A program made the position numbers and the translations under genes. From positions 13,944,529-14,008,528 of the forward strand of contig NC_061119.1 of NCBI RefSeq assembly GCF_002878395.1: a stretch of 64,000 bases of DNA, written 5' to 3'. Positions 22,201 through 33,260 of this stretch are shown piece by piece. The DNA comes from Capsicum annuum (lineage: Eukaryota > Streptophyta > Magnoliopsida > Solanales > Solanaceae). Under the pieces are notes generated by a model. That model ran no database searches. It was not told the origin of the DNA and saw only the letters and a list, made by a program, of their open reading frames with translations. Within the stretch, counting starts at the first letter, position 1, and every line of letters begins with the position of its first letter.

Positions 22201-25200
22201 AAATTGAGGAAAATGAGTTGTTGTGGAAAATGTTTTCCAACCATTTTATTGCAACCAAACAAGGGAAAATAGGAAAACATTTTCCATCATACCACAAACA
22301 CCCTTAGAATAGCGCGTTTTTCCAATTCCAAACATAGTTGTTGTTGTTTTAAGTTGCACTATGCTTTCACCTTAAATGGAATAGTGATACATTATATAGC
22401 TGATCCCAACTTCTTGGAGATAGAGGCATAGTTGTTGTAAGTTACACTATGCTTTGACCTTAAATGGAATAGTGAGGATCCATATAATTGATCCCTACTT
22501 GTTTGGGATTGAGGCATAGTTGTTGTCGTTTTTGTATGTCACACTATGCTTTGCCTCATATGGAATAGTGATGGATTTGTCTAGCTAATTCCTATTTGTT
22601 TGATATTGAGGCGTAGTAGTTGTTGTTGTAAGTTACACTATGCTTTGACCTTAAATGGAATAGTGAGGATTCATATAGATGTTCCCAACTTGTTTGGGAC
22701 TAAAGTGTACTTCTTGTTGTTGAAATAGTTTACACTATACTTGACCTTAACGGCTTGTTTGGTACAAGGGATAAGAGATAACTAATCTCGGGATTAATTC
22801 TAGGATGAGCTTATCCCTTGTTTGGTTGGGATAAAATGCATGGGAACTCATTCCGGGATCAGTTATCCCGGGATTTTAGTGGTATTTTCATCCCACCTTG
22901 AGGGTGGGATAACTAATCCCGGGATAACTTGTCTCCAACCAAACAACCCTTAAATGGAATTGCAAGGATTCATATAGCTGACCCCAGCTTGTTTGGATCT
23001 GGGCTTAATTGTTGTTGTCGTTGTTGTAAATTACACTATGGCATCTTGAGTTGGGAGTGAAAGGTTTTTTTTTGCTTAATCAAAAATGCAGAGTGTTTGA
23101 ATTTGGATGTTGTTCTTAAGTAGTTTGGCTGGTTGAGAGAAATCTTTTGAATTGGTATGATTCAGCAAGGACTTTCCATTCTTTAAGTTATTTTACCTCA
23201 ATAAAAACTTCAATTGATCAATCAATTATATATGTCTCAATCCTAAATTGGTTGTGATTGGCTATTAGAATGCTTTCTATCACCATTTGGCTCTATTCAT
23301 GTCCACTTCAGTAATTCTAGATAATTTTCCTTGAGGCAAATCAGGTGACTCTGTATCTCACACTTTTCCCCAAAAGTTGTTTAATCCGAACTTGTTGGTG
23401 TCGTCCAGATGGACCATTGTCTTTTACTGTTTTGTTCTTAACTAAATATGCATTGATTTTTGAAGAAGTAGCTAAGTTTGCATTGAACCAATGGATTCAT
23501 TTGAGGCAACTTCCCGTTTTAGATTCATTCATCCCTTTTTTCACCAACAATCATCTTATTATTGCCCTTTGTTAGTATGGAGTGTATTGAAATGGTTATT
23601 CTTTTTCGCAAAGCCAGCTAACAGCATTATTGCCTGCTTATGAACATGAGCAGCCTCCTCTCTGCTGTGTCTATCTTGGTTTGTTCATTGTCTCTGATAA
23701 TATTATAGAACTTATCTTTCGCATATTATTATAGATGATGGGCCAGGATCACTTCGAGACGGATGTCGTAAAAAAGAACCTCTATGGATCGTCTTTGAAG
23801 TTTCGGGGACCATCGAGCTCCGTTCTTATTTGAGTGTGTCGTCTTTCAAAACTATTGATGGGCGAGGCCAAAAAATCAAACTCACAGGAAAAGGTTTGAG
23901 GTTGAAAGAATGTGAACATGTGATCGTCTGTAATCTAGAGTTTGAGGGAGGTAGAGGACCTGATGTTGATGGCATTCAGATTAAACCAAAGTCGAGACAT
24001 ATTTGGATAGATCGTTGTAGCCTTAGCGACTATGATGATGGTTTAATTGACATCACAAGAGAGAGCACAGATATTACTGTTTCTAGGTCAGTTGAACCAG
24101 CTTTGTCAGATATCTTTGTTATAACATCTATTTTCGTATCTTGAACCTTGTTTTTGCAACCAGGTGTCACTTTTCAAAGCATGATAAAACAATGCTTATC
24201 GGAGCAGATCCGTCTAATTGTAGTGACAGATGTATGAGGGTCACCATTCACCACTGTTTTTTTGATGGAACTAGACAGCGGCATCCTCGTGTTAGGTTTG
24301 CCAAAGTACATTTGTACAATAACTACACCAGGAACTGGGGAATTTATGCGGTTTGCGCTAGTGTAGAATCACAGGTAGTACTGCTTTTAGCAACATTTTC
24401 CTCTCCCCTCCCCCAACCTCTTTTCTTTTTGAAAGGCGGGAGGGTTGTGTAAATTCAGTAATATTTGTCCATGCTGTTGTTGATAACTTAAATCTCCCTC
24501 GTGTCAGATATATTCGCAATGCAACATATATGAAGCTGGACAAAAAAAGGTGGCCTTCAAATATCTCACGGAGAAGGTAAATCTACGAACTAATATTTAG
24601 GAGTATTTGATTTTGCTATCAAGAACCATTTGATAATCATCTACTGTTTTCTTTAAATGCAAAATATTACCAATTCATTCTCTTAAACAGCAACTTGAAT
24701 TGTACAGTAGATTTGAGCAGTCTTTTAACCTTCAAACTTGATGTGCCCAAAAAGTTAGAAGAAGAATTTAAGACGATCATTCTTCCTGAAGTCCCAAATG
24801 TCATACTGCAGTAGTACCATCTTAGATGTGCTAGCTTTTCGCCTTAATACTAGAGCTTAGGTCCAAGAAATGGGAAATGAGGATGAAAATCAGAAGGTGA
24901 AAGTCATCGTTCTTTGCTGTCATGGGGAAAATCCAGGACACAGCATAACCTTTAAGTCTTTTCTCCTGTTATTTAATCATTTTTTGCAAGACTGTCTAGT
25001 CTTGCTTCCCTTGCATTATTTGCGAGGTTGCAATGCACCTTCACAAGGAAAAGTGCTATATAAACCTGCTAACTGTTTCTTTTGTAGCAATGCGCCCCTT
25101 AAGCAAATACTTGTGGCATTTAAATCCATTGGTTGTGTAAAAGGTAAAGTTGGAAGAACAAAAGACAGGTTTACAAATTAAGACATGTCTTGGAAGAAGG

Positions 25201-28115
25201 AAAGAAATTGATAAGCTTCTCACTCCTTAATCGCTCTCACTTCCACTTCCTTTACTTCTTTTTCGGACAAGTAAGCAAGATTTTTTAGATGCTAGTGTCA
25301 TCACTAAGGAGGTGCTATGTTCAGGGAAGTCGAATAGGGTATATGCGTCTTTTACATCAATCATTTTACAGCAAAAAGCTAGCCAAAGAATACAGAAGTA
25401 GTGCATTTTTGGATAGTCCGAGCAACATAGGTGACATTCTCAAATTGCCTTCAAAGAGTCTTTAGGTGTTTTTCCCTCTGTGATACCCAATGGATCCCAT
25501 TCCTTAGTCTTCATGGGTAACGTGCTGCTTTTATTTTTTATCTAGTGAATTTAAATGAATAAAATTGATTACCTTAATTTTGGTGGGGTGGGGGTGGGGG
25601 GTGGAGTTCTTGGAATTGGCTAATCTGCATTTTGTTCCTTGTGAAAATGCTTGGCATTAGTTCTTCTGTTAGGGTCACTCAGTGAACTTTTTTCTTTCTC
25701 TTGATTCCATCCACAAAGCTATGAATTGCTTTACATAAAATGTTACGTAGAAAAGAATTGAGGAAAGGAAAAGAGCAAGAGATGAGAAAGAAAAGAAAAA
25801 CGATGAAGAGAAAGAAGAGCTGGGTGTGCTTGGACGGGGCATAAAGACTGGTGTGGCGTAAGGGTAGCTGATTTGGGGAAGGGTTTCAAGGCATGGGAGG
25901 AGCACTGCTGGAGATGGTGGTGCTATGTGATTGTAACAAAGTGCTATCGTGGGCCTAACTCAACCGCAAAAGCTAGCTCAAAAGGTGAGGATTGCCCAAG
26001 ACCATATAAGGAGACTAATTGCTCATCCCATAACTGACGTGGGACTTCAAACACGTACACCAGGCTTGCGAACTGGAGCGTGAATAGCATAATATGGGGG
26101 CCAAACAGGTAAACCGAGAATTGGGATGGACTTGATTGATGCCATGTGAAGAAGTGGACTTTGTGCCTATCTCAACCCCAAAAGAGGTGTGAATTGCAAG
26201 ACCATGTGAGTCCAATTTCCTATTTACTTCTAATGGAAGGACAAGAAAAGGAAAAATAGGAATCCCTAGACAAGTAAAGGAAAAGTAGGAATTCCCATGT
26301 GTTCTCCATATTTGATTAGCTCTTTAAGTATAACTGATCAACAGGAGCAGTCCACTTGTTTTAGAAAGTTGAAGGAGTTAGTTCCGGCTGGAAAACATAG
26401 TTGAATTAACTTATTGCTACCTCTGCAACTCTTCTCTCATTAAGTTTGATTCTTGAAGGCTTTGAAATCCAAAATTACTATGGTAGCTAAATAAAACAAA
26501 CAACAATACTATGCCTCAACCCAAAGCTACTGTATTGTAGCTAAGCAGTAAAATAATAGGTTAACCTTAAATTAAACTATTCCGTCTGTTCCTGATTATA
26601 ATCAGAAGTCATAGATTCTGATGATGATGTTGAGGGTCTCTTTGGTAAAGCTTCATTGTCATTCAGCGGAAGGTAGCATGTGTATCCTTTTCTGGGAATG
26701 GATTGTAATGATGAAGCGTCTTTGGTTCCAATGAGTCATTGGGTGCACAACTTTTTTAGATTTTCCTGCTCTTCCTGGCAATTGAAAACGTACATTTATG
26801 CTGTCCATCTTAGAGGTGCTTGATGTGCCTAGTTATACAGACATTGTTGAGCCATGTTCACGCCCCAGGCTTACCATTATTTCATTTATAGAGGCCGGAT
26901 GTTTAGAGATAAATAGGTACCCTGTTAAATTAGTCGACGTGTACACAAGCTGGATTGGCCACCACGGTTATTCCAAAAAGAAAAAAGAATAATCATATAT
27001 GCAGAGCCAGAGAATACAATAATGTATCATATATCAGTGAAAAAAACATTATTAAATCATCAGATTTAGTAGTATTTCTTCTTATATTTGGACTAGCTCA
27101 GAACAAACTTGTCCCCCTTTCTTCTCCTTCATCACTGCTTCTTTTTCAGTGGAGTTCTATGCTTATGGTTGCTCGTCAAATTTTGAAGAAAGCGAACTCA
27201 ACGTAAGTTGAACAAATCCAACGCCGAGCTCATTCCACACCCATTTCTTATCGGATCTAACAAGCGAACCAACAACCTAATTGAAGGGCCAATTGCATAT
27301 CCTTCTAAAAAAAATTTCTTCTGGATTTTCCATTTGAGAGAATTAGTGATCAAGCTGGGATATAATGTTATTTTTGTTTGAGCTGAAAGCTTCTCATTCC
27401 ATGTCAATCTCCCTTAAAATTTGTCTTTCATATTTCTGTATATGCATCTTAAGTTATACTAGTCTATTCCCTTCATTTCGACGTCCCTCCCTCCGGTTGC
27501 TGATAAATGCATCTAACATCAACATATAAAATCAGATACTCCAAAAGTCAAAGTGGGATGAACAGTCAGCGCGCAACATTCCCCTTCCCCTAAAATAATG
27601 AAATAGAGAAAGAGGCACTTCACAACACTCCTTCAATATATGGCACGTGGTTTTTCGGTGGATATCCAGTCTCTATCAGCCAGTTGTATAGAGTGCCCTT
27701 GAGGTCCTCATTATGGGGGCGCCTAGGTGTTTCATAGTTGTCTCAACATTATTAATGGAAGTGGAAGTCATGTGAGGAAAGCTCATGGCACTTTTAAGAC
27801 TATTTCTAAGGCACAACTTATTGACGTTTGAAATTTTCTTTTGTAGATGAAATAGTCGCTTTCACTACCTAACTGGCTATTTATGTTATCCTACAGGCAG
27901 CTGACAAGGAAGAAGCATGTACTGGTAGCATTAAATCTGAAGATGACTTGTTTGTTTGTGGAACTCAGGCTGGTTTATTGTCTACTTGCAACGAAAATAA
28001 CATCTTCAATCCATCCGAATTCTACCAAAACTGGACTGTTGAACGTCCGAGTGATCATCTCAAACACTACCTTCAACATTGTACAGGATGGCAGTGTATC
28101 CCGCGGCCAAATTGA
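19238..28115 (+). CDS. Pectate lyase-like protein, five exons
   Basis: Exons 19238-19454, 23735-24086, 24164-24374, 24508-24576 and 27897-28115 join into 1068 bases coding 355 residues with no stop. All four introns have GT...AG ends, and their phases agree. Residues 163-175 (WIDRCSLSDYDDG) carry the calcium-binding acidic region of polysaccharide lyase family 1. Residues 227-235 (RQRHPRVRF) hold the Arg region that acts as the catalytic base in this family. The enzyme class cleaves de-esterified homogalacturonan in the cell wall by beta-elimination. The N-terminus (MGNHHSHFSHRKHKHHH) is His-rich, shows no hydrophobic signal peptide and fits the pattern for N-myristoylation (Gly2, Ser6). The order and spacing match the plant pectate lyase-like clade without a signal peptide, so a cell-wall location is not assured. 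The start is the first ATG in frame. Introns 1 and 4 are long and full of repeats. Probably functional. Confidence 0.9.
20041..20094 (+). mobile_element. SINE head fragment (copy A)
   Basis: Begins GGGTGTGGCCTAGTGGTCAA, an A-box-like pol III promoter, and breaks off shortly after the region where the B box (GGTTCGAAT) should be. The sequence then turns into unrelated DNA. The preceding bases (catagacgtgatttcacactt) are shared with copies B and C. Confidence 0.65.
20632..21290 (+). mobile_element. tRNA-derived SINE interrupted by another element (copy B)
   Basis: The head has GTGGCCTAGTGGTCAATAAA (A box) and a B-box-like GGTTTGAATG, then CACTAGGTGATTCTTCCCAT. The body stops at 20747 and resumes at 21221 with TTAGTCGAGGTGTGGAATAGC. 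The 473 bases between are a later insertion. This is the widespread Solanaceae SINE type with a tRNA-like head; it is not a tRNA gene. Confidence 0.75.
20741..21227. mobile_element. 473-bp TIR element inserted in the SINE
   Basis: The element proper is 20748-21220, flanked by exact 7-bp copies GGTGGTA at 20741-20747 and 21221-21227. Its ends are inverted: TAAGTTGCTCAGACTC at 20751-20766 against TAAGTTATTCAGACTC in reverse from 21220. It has no coding capacity, so it is a MITE. The duplication size suggests a hAT- or Mutator-type enzyme. The intact SINE copy at 21523 shows the empty site. Confidence 0.75.
21523..21713 (+). mobile_element. SINE (copy C)
   Basis: An uninterrupted copy: TATGGCCTAGCGGTCAATAA (A box), GGTTCGAACC (B box), CACTAGGTGATTCTTCTCAT and TTAGTCGAGGTGCGAAATAGC. 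A G-rich stretch (21628-21650) lies in the middle. Flanks on both sides match those of copy B, so the copies arose by local duplication rather than independent insertion. Confidence 0.75.
22080..22312. mobile_element. MITE remnant with internal hairpin
   Basis: A near-perfect hairpin lies at 22156-22198 (arms GGAAAATGACTTCCCT and its complement). The right end, ggaaaacattttccatcatacc...cccttag, resembles the end of the TIR element at 41189-44908. Array sequence resumes at about 22315. The left boundary is not clear. Confidence 0.5.
22747..22953. mobile_element. Tourist-like MITE
   Basis: The element 22751-22949 (199 bp) has inverted ends CGGCTTGTTTGG and CCAAACAACCC and a GGGATAACT/AGTTATCCC-rich interior. 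TTAA flanks both ends (22747-22750, 22950-22953). It interrupts the array phrase GACCTTAAATGGAAT, so neighbouring units give the empty site. A TAA/TTA duplication and this TIR type fit PIF/Harbinger MITEs. Confidence 0.75.
23041..23734 (+). other. 3' part of intron 1, no feature
   Basis: Unique-looking AT-rich intron sequence ending in a good acceptor (tattattatag). No repeats or coding blocks were recognised. Confidence 0.4.
25404..25431. repeat. Relic end of a Solanaceae TIR element
   Basis: The phrase ggatagtccgagcaacatag resembles the inner-to-outer end of elements such as the one at 20748-21220 (gagtctgaataactta). Only one end is left. Confidence 0.3.
25945..26215. repeat. Dispersed repeat fragments in intron 4
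   Basis: Two partial, similar stretches: cctaactcaaccgcaaaag with ttgcccaagaccatataagg (25953-26012), and ctatctcaaccccaaaag with attgcaagaccatgtgag (26168-26210). The phrases are familiar from plant dispersed repeats with a 'gtgggactt' block, here at 26040. The family was not determined. Confidence 0.35.
26911..26990 (+). mobile_element. SINE 3' fragment (copy D)
   Basis: TAGGTACCCTGTTAAATTAG, then TCGACGTGTACACAAGCTGG and CCACCACGGTTATTCC, match the 3' body of the Solanaceae SINE type. The head is missing. It ends in an A-rich run. Confidence 0.6.
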
Positions 28116-28272
28116 TCAGTCCTGTCTCCAGCTGTTTAGAATTATGTGAATGAACAGAGATGATTACGTAAATTTGTGTGCATATACTTCTACAAGGTTG
28201 TTTATCGTTCAATTTGTTGTTGCTATCTCCTGTCTTGCTTTATAGTCTATGTCTATGTATTGGTTTAACATA

Positions 28273-28278
28273 AATAAA
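28273..28278 (+). terminator. Likely polyadenylation signal
   Basis: AATAAA lies 158 bases after the stop codon of the pectate lyase gene, in AT-rich sequence that would be the 3' untranslated region. Confidence 0.45.
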
Positions 28279-28299
28279 CTACAATTGGCATTGTAAACC

Positions 28300-29248
28300 C
28301 AGAAATTCCAAACGTTTCTCAGGCTTGCAGTCTCTTTTGGTATGAATTATTGCATATGAACAAATTAATTTACTCAATGATGTTGGTAAGACAAAAGTTC
28401 CAATCCCACAATTTACACCTGGTGATTTCTTCTCGTCAGTTTAAGCCTTGATGTTATCCGTTACCTGGCAGACGCGAATGTAGGGCAACACTTATAGGTG
28501 CATCCAAAGCCAATAACTTTGGCTCGAACCTAGTATGTGTAACAAAATTACTGAATGGATACAAATAATTGATTTTGTACTTAGTACAACAAACAAAATG
28601 TGGTAGAATCTCGAACTTAAACCCATAATCCGCCTTTTTTTGCTGGTGGGATGTATCTTATAGAATTGTCTAAGGTGTGTGTAAGCTGGTTCAGGTATCG
28701 TCGTGATTTGACACTCTACATTACTCTACATTATTGCATGACTTACAGATTGTGGGTGTTGGTTTATGGTTACACAATAATATGAGCAATTCATGCTTTG
28801 AGGTGCTGCACCATGCATTGCAATGCTTGCACGTTACATTGTTAAATGGTTCACAATTTCACATTGCATGTGCATAATTTACCTTTGTAAGGTCTTTTGC
28901 AAGGAAAAGTTAATATATCTAACCAAAGAAGAATGGAAGAAATTTTATCAAATGACTTTTGCCAAAACTAAGCAAGACTTTGTAGTTTACTGAAGTTTTC
29001 AATATACAATCCTCAAGTGGTATAGGAATTAATTGAGTTAGGGAAATAGAACATTAAATGGTTGACCGACTTGCTCTTGAATTCTTCAGAAGTAGGGTTT
29101 CAGAAGTAGGGTACTCTTTAAATGAGTTAGTATGACACTTTAAAAAGTGTAATTCACGTTTAAAGTAGAGCTGTCTTAAATGAATGATTGACCAGAGTAA
29201 TAAAATGCTAGGAGTTGTATTTGGTTTTTCAAAGGGGTGGTTAGCTCA
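28300..29248. other. Downstream intergenic DNA with a MITE-like stretch
   Basis: 28469-28640 (cagacgcgaatg...ataatccgcc) has weak inverted ends of the CAG..GCG type seen in Solanaceae hAT MITEs, and shares the theme of an 'aacttaaaccc/gaactc' block. The limits could not be fixed. The rest holds no recognised feature; a short direct repeat cagaagtagggt is at 29087-29111. Confidence 0.35.
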
Positions 29249-29517
29249 CTCCCTCGTCCAACAATATTTGTTTATGATTGACTTGTTTATGATTGACTTG
29301 ACAGATATATTATAAAATAATAAATAATAGTGACAATTTTATTATATCACTCTTTGAATATAATTAATTTAATATCCTGAAAAATACATTGAGTGATGAA
29401 TACTATTTAATAGCAAGGATAAAAGAGAGTAAACTATCTATTAATTTTTCAAACTGGACAAGTATTATTGGACATCTATTTTTAGCATAGTGAACAAATA
29501 TTGTTAGATAGAAGGAG
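29249..29517. mobile_element. Stowaway-like MITE 1
   Basis: Inverted ends CTCCCTCGTCCAACAATATT and, in reverse from the right, CTCCTTCTATCTAACAATATT. TA follows the right end (29518-29519); the left flank is CA. It is 269 bp, AT-rich and has no coding capacity. The type is moved by Tc1/mariner-like enzymes. Confidence 0.7.
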
Positions 29518-29567
29518 TATTAACTTAGTCTATTTTGGGACTGTTTGATTGCCATTTACTATTCTAT

Positions 29568-29684
29568 CCTCGTATATTTTTACTTGTCCATGTTACTAAA
29601 AGAAAATGTCCAATAATACTTATTCAGTTTGAAAAATCAATGGATAATTTATCCATTTCTGTCTATTTTACCTTGATATTAAAT
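29568..29684. repeat. Inverted partial copy of MITE 1
   Basis: Read in reverse, this stretch matches the right half of the MITE at 29249-29517, for example tttttcaaact(g/a)(g/a)a(c/t)aagtattattgg. It is truncated at the start of the next MITE. Confidence 0.5.
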
Positions 29685-29688
29685 ACTA

Positions 29689-29960
29689 CTCCCTCCATTT
29701 CAAAATAATTGAATTGTTGAGATATAACACATCCTTTAAGAAAAATATCTAAGGAAATAATTTGTAGACTACTTTTCACATTTATCCTTTTAATGATTCT
29801 TAACCTATTCTCTTAGAAAATATGAAGTGCGTAAGAACTTCATTAAATGAAAGATAAATATGAAAAAAAGTTTCAACAATTCTCTTGGACTTTGAAAATT
29901 TCATTTATTTTGAACACTAAAAAATCCCTCAAGAATTCAATTATTTTGAAATGACGGGAG
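29689..29960. mobile_element. Stowaway MITE 2
   Basis: Inverted ends CTCCCTCCATTTCAAAATAA and, in reverse, CTCCCGTCATTTCAAAATAA, with TA on both sides (29687-29688, 29961-29962). 272 bp. The clear TIRs and the TA duplication make this a classic Stowaway element. Confidence 0.85.
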
Positions 29961-30033
29961 TATTATTCATTTTCCAATGCATCTCTCAAAACATTAAATT
30001 TATTAATCCCTCGATTCCTAAATATGGAGGTTT

Positions 30034-30425
30034 CACTACAACATATTGCATATATAGCTATAAAATAAATTGCAGTTAAATATGAAAAAGTTTGTAGCTA
30101 AACACTTTTGCCATAAATTTTCTTTCTGTAGCTTTCGTAGCAAAAAGCGGCGCAACTAAAAGTTAGCTACAGACTTTACATGATCTGTGGCTAAGGACAA
30201 ATATTTGCAGCTACAACTTTTTTTTATGTAGCTGTGATGATAAAATATTCTTGCTACAAAAGTATATACTTATAGCAAATTATTTTACTCTTTTGCCTCG
30301 ATAAATAAAATGCGTAGCAAATTTTATATTATAGTCACAATATATTCTAATGTGGCAAAAGATTTGATCTGTTTGCTATGAAAATTTAAAATTAGTAGTT
30401 ATTTTATATATTAGTCTCCTAATAA
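30034..30425. repeat. CACTA left subterminal region
   Basis: Contains repeated TGTAGCTA, GTAGCAAA and GCTACAAA motifs in both orientations, the expected transposase-binding type of repeat near a CACTA end. Confidence 0.65.
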
Positions 30426-30430
30426 TAATG

Positions 30431-33260
30431 TGTCATGACCCAAAAACGAGGGTCATGATGGCACTTGTTGCGGCGTAACTTGACAAGTAAGCCTATCACC
30501 CAAACTGATACAAAAAGAGGAAAAGACAGAAATATCCCTAGGTAAGGCTTCTAGAACGAAGTCGAACCATGTAAGTAATTATAACAATACAGAAAGAACT
30601 TATCCAAAATACCAATCATGCCCAAAATCAGGTGTCAATAGTGTAAGAACTAATAATACAATCCAAAAGTCAAATATATCAAAAAAATAACCACACAGGA
30701 ATAATATCTGTCTCCGAATTCTAATAAAGACATAACTGCTACAGAAAGATAGAGGTGAACTTCAGATGCATGAATGTCCAACCGCTACCTTGAAAGCTCC
30801 AAAAATTGCTCAAATCAAGTAAGTTGAGGCGCACTCGAGCTAGGACCTGCACCGAAAGCGTGCAGTAGGAAGAAGTACGGTCCACTTGCACTCAGTAGGT
30901 ATTATAGGCCGGTTAAGCAAAATAAAGCATACAAAATATACACTAAGGGCACGTCACCTACAATCAGAAAATGTCCCACAACGGTAGCTCACACCACTTG
31001 CACTAACAGTTCTAATATATCTCACATATATTGCAACATCACACTAAGGTAAAACAAAAGTACATATTATATCATATATAAAAAGAACAAGGGGAGCATG
31101 CATATACAAGATCATCAAATACAAGTAAAAGAAGATATAATAAATATATAGATGACAAGTCAATATGCCAACACAACACAACATAATACAATAAAGTAAG
31201 TTCAATGTATATGATGATACACGAGGTCGTCACACAATCTCCGGAATCGTCGCACAATCCTCGTATACACCTACGGAGGCAATCCTCCCAACGCAAGACC
31301 CATGGGGGGTTCGTCAACGCATATACAATCCAAATATCTCATATCTCCTTTTCGGCATGTCCCTTGGAAATGGTTTTATAAGGTGTTACAATATCTTTTA
31401 AAAAAGTGTTGCCAGTGTTTCTCAGAAGTTGCCACGGTGGTACCAATGTTTCATGAATGAGTATGATATGAAGATGTAATGCTCACAACCAATCATAATA
31501 AGTATTTCCTCAACCAACCACATAATATATTTTCACAACCAACCATAATGATATATTTTCACAACCACATAAGCCAATATCCACTCATTATTTTCGTTTC
31601 ATTCATGAATTTCCACATCTCATATGTCAAAAAGGTATGAATATAATCACAATACACCAATGGTACCACATTAGGCATTTTAACAACAAAATATAATTAT
31701 TCACATGTATTCAAGGCTATTAATATCACATAGGACCCCACACGATAAAAAATATCACATAATAATTCAATTCTAATAATTACATCACTTATAGGCCCCC
31801 ACACGGGCACAACACATAAATAGCCATTTTTCATGATTAGTTTCCACCCTTAACATGCATTTGTATCATCATTTACTACTCAGGCCAGTTTGAAAGAGTT
31901 AAGCCATAACCTATCTCAAAAGACGAAACCGGTCCGCTACACTTGAACCCGCGACCTTACTTTTCACGAATAATCCCGAACTTCACTAAAAATATCAAAT
32001 ATAAAATCTACGCATTAAGAAAAAACCAACGACACCCAGATTGACTACTTTTGCTTTGGAGTCAAAACGGACCTCCAAAACGAGTTTTCGAAAAAGAAGG
32101 GCAAAATCGAAACTATAATTCAAAAACATGTTCCTCATATTTTTAGGAACCTACAGATGAAAACCCAAGTTAAATCGAGTAAAAAATGGGGTTTAAATCG
32201 AAGAAAAAACATCAAGCTTTATCGGGTAAAATCTTGAAAATTTAGGTTAAAATCAAGAATCACAGTTGTTTTGAAGGTTAAATTGATGAAAAACTATAAA
32301 TTATAAGATAAAAATAAGTGAATGGAGTGAAGTTTGGGTTTAAAATCATGCCCAAAGATTTTTGGGGTTTTGAGAAATTTATCAAGAAATTACTAAGAAA
32401 AGGGGTGAATTTTTACCTTAAATCCGTAATAAAATCAAGAAATGAGTGTTAATCTAGCTTCCAAACTCTCAGAAACTTTACTTTAAGTTCTCACACTATT
32501 TTTGGATTTAACTCATGATGAAAAATGAGCAAAATAGGCAAAAAAAAAAAAAGAAAGTAAAAAAGCTGTTATATAGCAGAAAAATCTGCTACAATAGTGC
32601 AGATTTTTTTCTCCATGTCCAAACGGATTTCGATGGGGTGCTTGGGATTCGTTCGGAGTCCGATATACACAAACTAACTATGCAACCATACTATATTCGA
32701 AGTTTCGGACGCGTTGGCGAATTCAGATTTTCAAAAAAAAATATTTTCATAAAGTTGACTCCCGAAATCCGAAATCATAATTTTCCAAATCGAGGGTAGA
32801 AATGAGATTTAAAAGCCGTAAAATTATACCAAATATGCTAACACCCTAAAATCAACATTCCAGATCTGCTGGTGAAGTCGAATTTTCCATCCGGGGTCGT
32901 TTCGATCAAATGTGGATCCCACACCCATATTTTTAATTTTTCGACTTTCCGATCAATAGGTCAAAATGAGCTCGGGTGTACGAGACCCGAATCAAAGGTC
33001 TACGTATCAAAATGAGCTCGGGTGTACGGGACCCGAATCAAAGGTCTACGTAGTCGAAAATCGATATTCTAGAGCTGCTGGCGCAGTCCGTTCGGTCATC
33101 CGTCGCACGGATCAAAAGATATCCACATAAGTCCAAAATAAGGCTCTCGAAGCCATCAAAAACCACAATATTGCATAAATGATACCAAAATGCATCAAAA
33201 ATCATTCCAATCACTCCCACACCCCAGAAATATCATAATGCAACTACGGAAAGGGGTAAA
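30431..33260 (+). repeat. LTR-type repeat nested in the CACTA element
   Basis: Starts TGTCATGACCCAAAAACGAG, a start typical of a Solanaceae LTR family. 31710-32600 matches the left edge of this window (60-870). No primer site, gag or pol was found, and the right end could not be fixed; 33260 is where unique AT-rich sequence begins. It may be a solo or truncated LTR. Short open frames inside (for example 31072-31317) look accidental. Confidence 0.5.
32961..33052. repeat. 46-bp tandem duplication
   Basis: Two adjacent 46-bp units (32961-33006 and 33007-33052) begin TCAAAATGAGCTCGGGTGTA and differ by a single base (A to G). The closeness suggests a recent slippage event inside the older LTR-type repeat. 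Confidence 0.9.

Larger units (their letters stand above)
19500..23040. repeat. Array of SINE-tail-like units in intron 1
   Basis: About fifteen diverged units of roughly 85-100 bp repeat the phrases CCAACTTGTTTGGGA, TTAGTTGTTGTTG, AAGTTACACTATGCTTTGACC and TTAAATGGAATAGTGAGG. The phrase 'acttgtttgggattgaggc..agttgttgttg' is the usual 3' end of Solanaceae SINEs, so the array may have grown from a SINE tail. Other elements have landed inside it (20041, 20632, 20748, 21523, 22080, 22751). It occupies most of intron 1 of the pectate lyase gene. Confidence 0.75.
24577..27896 (+). other. Intron 4 of the pectate lyase gene
   Basis: A 3.3-kb intron with old repeat pieces: a TIR-element relic near 25404-25431, a dispersed repeat at 25945-26215 and a SINE tail at 26911-26990. 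Near 24737-24813 a short frame reads LDVPKKLEEEFKTIILPEVP before a stop. It lacks neighbours and I cannot assign it. Open frames at 24870-25181 and 26955-27206 show no family features. A G/T-rich run is at 25584-25605. Confidence 0.5.

Noticed and set aside
24870..25181. 103-codon frame in intron 4
   Set aside because: Inside an intron of the pectate lyase gene, Cys/Leu-rich with no conserved pattern, and ends in repeat DNA.
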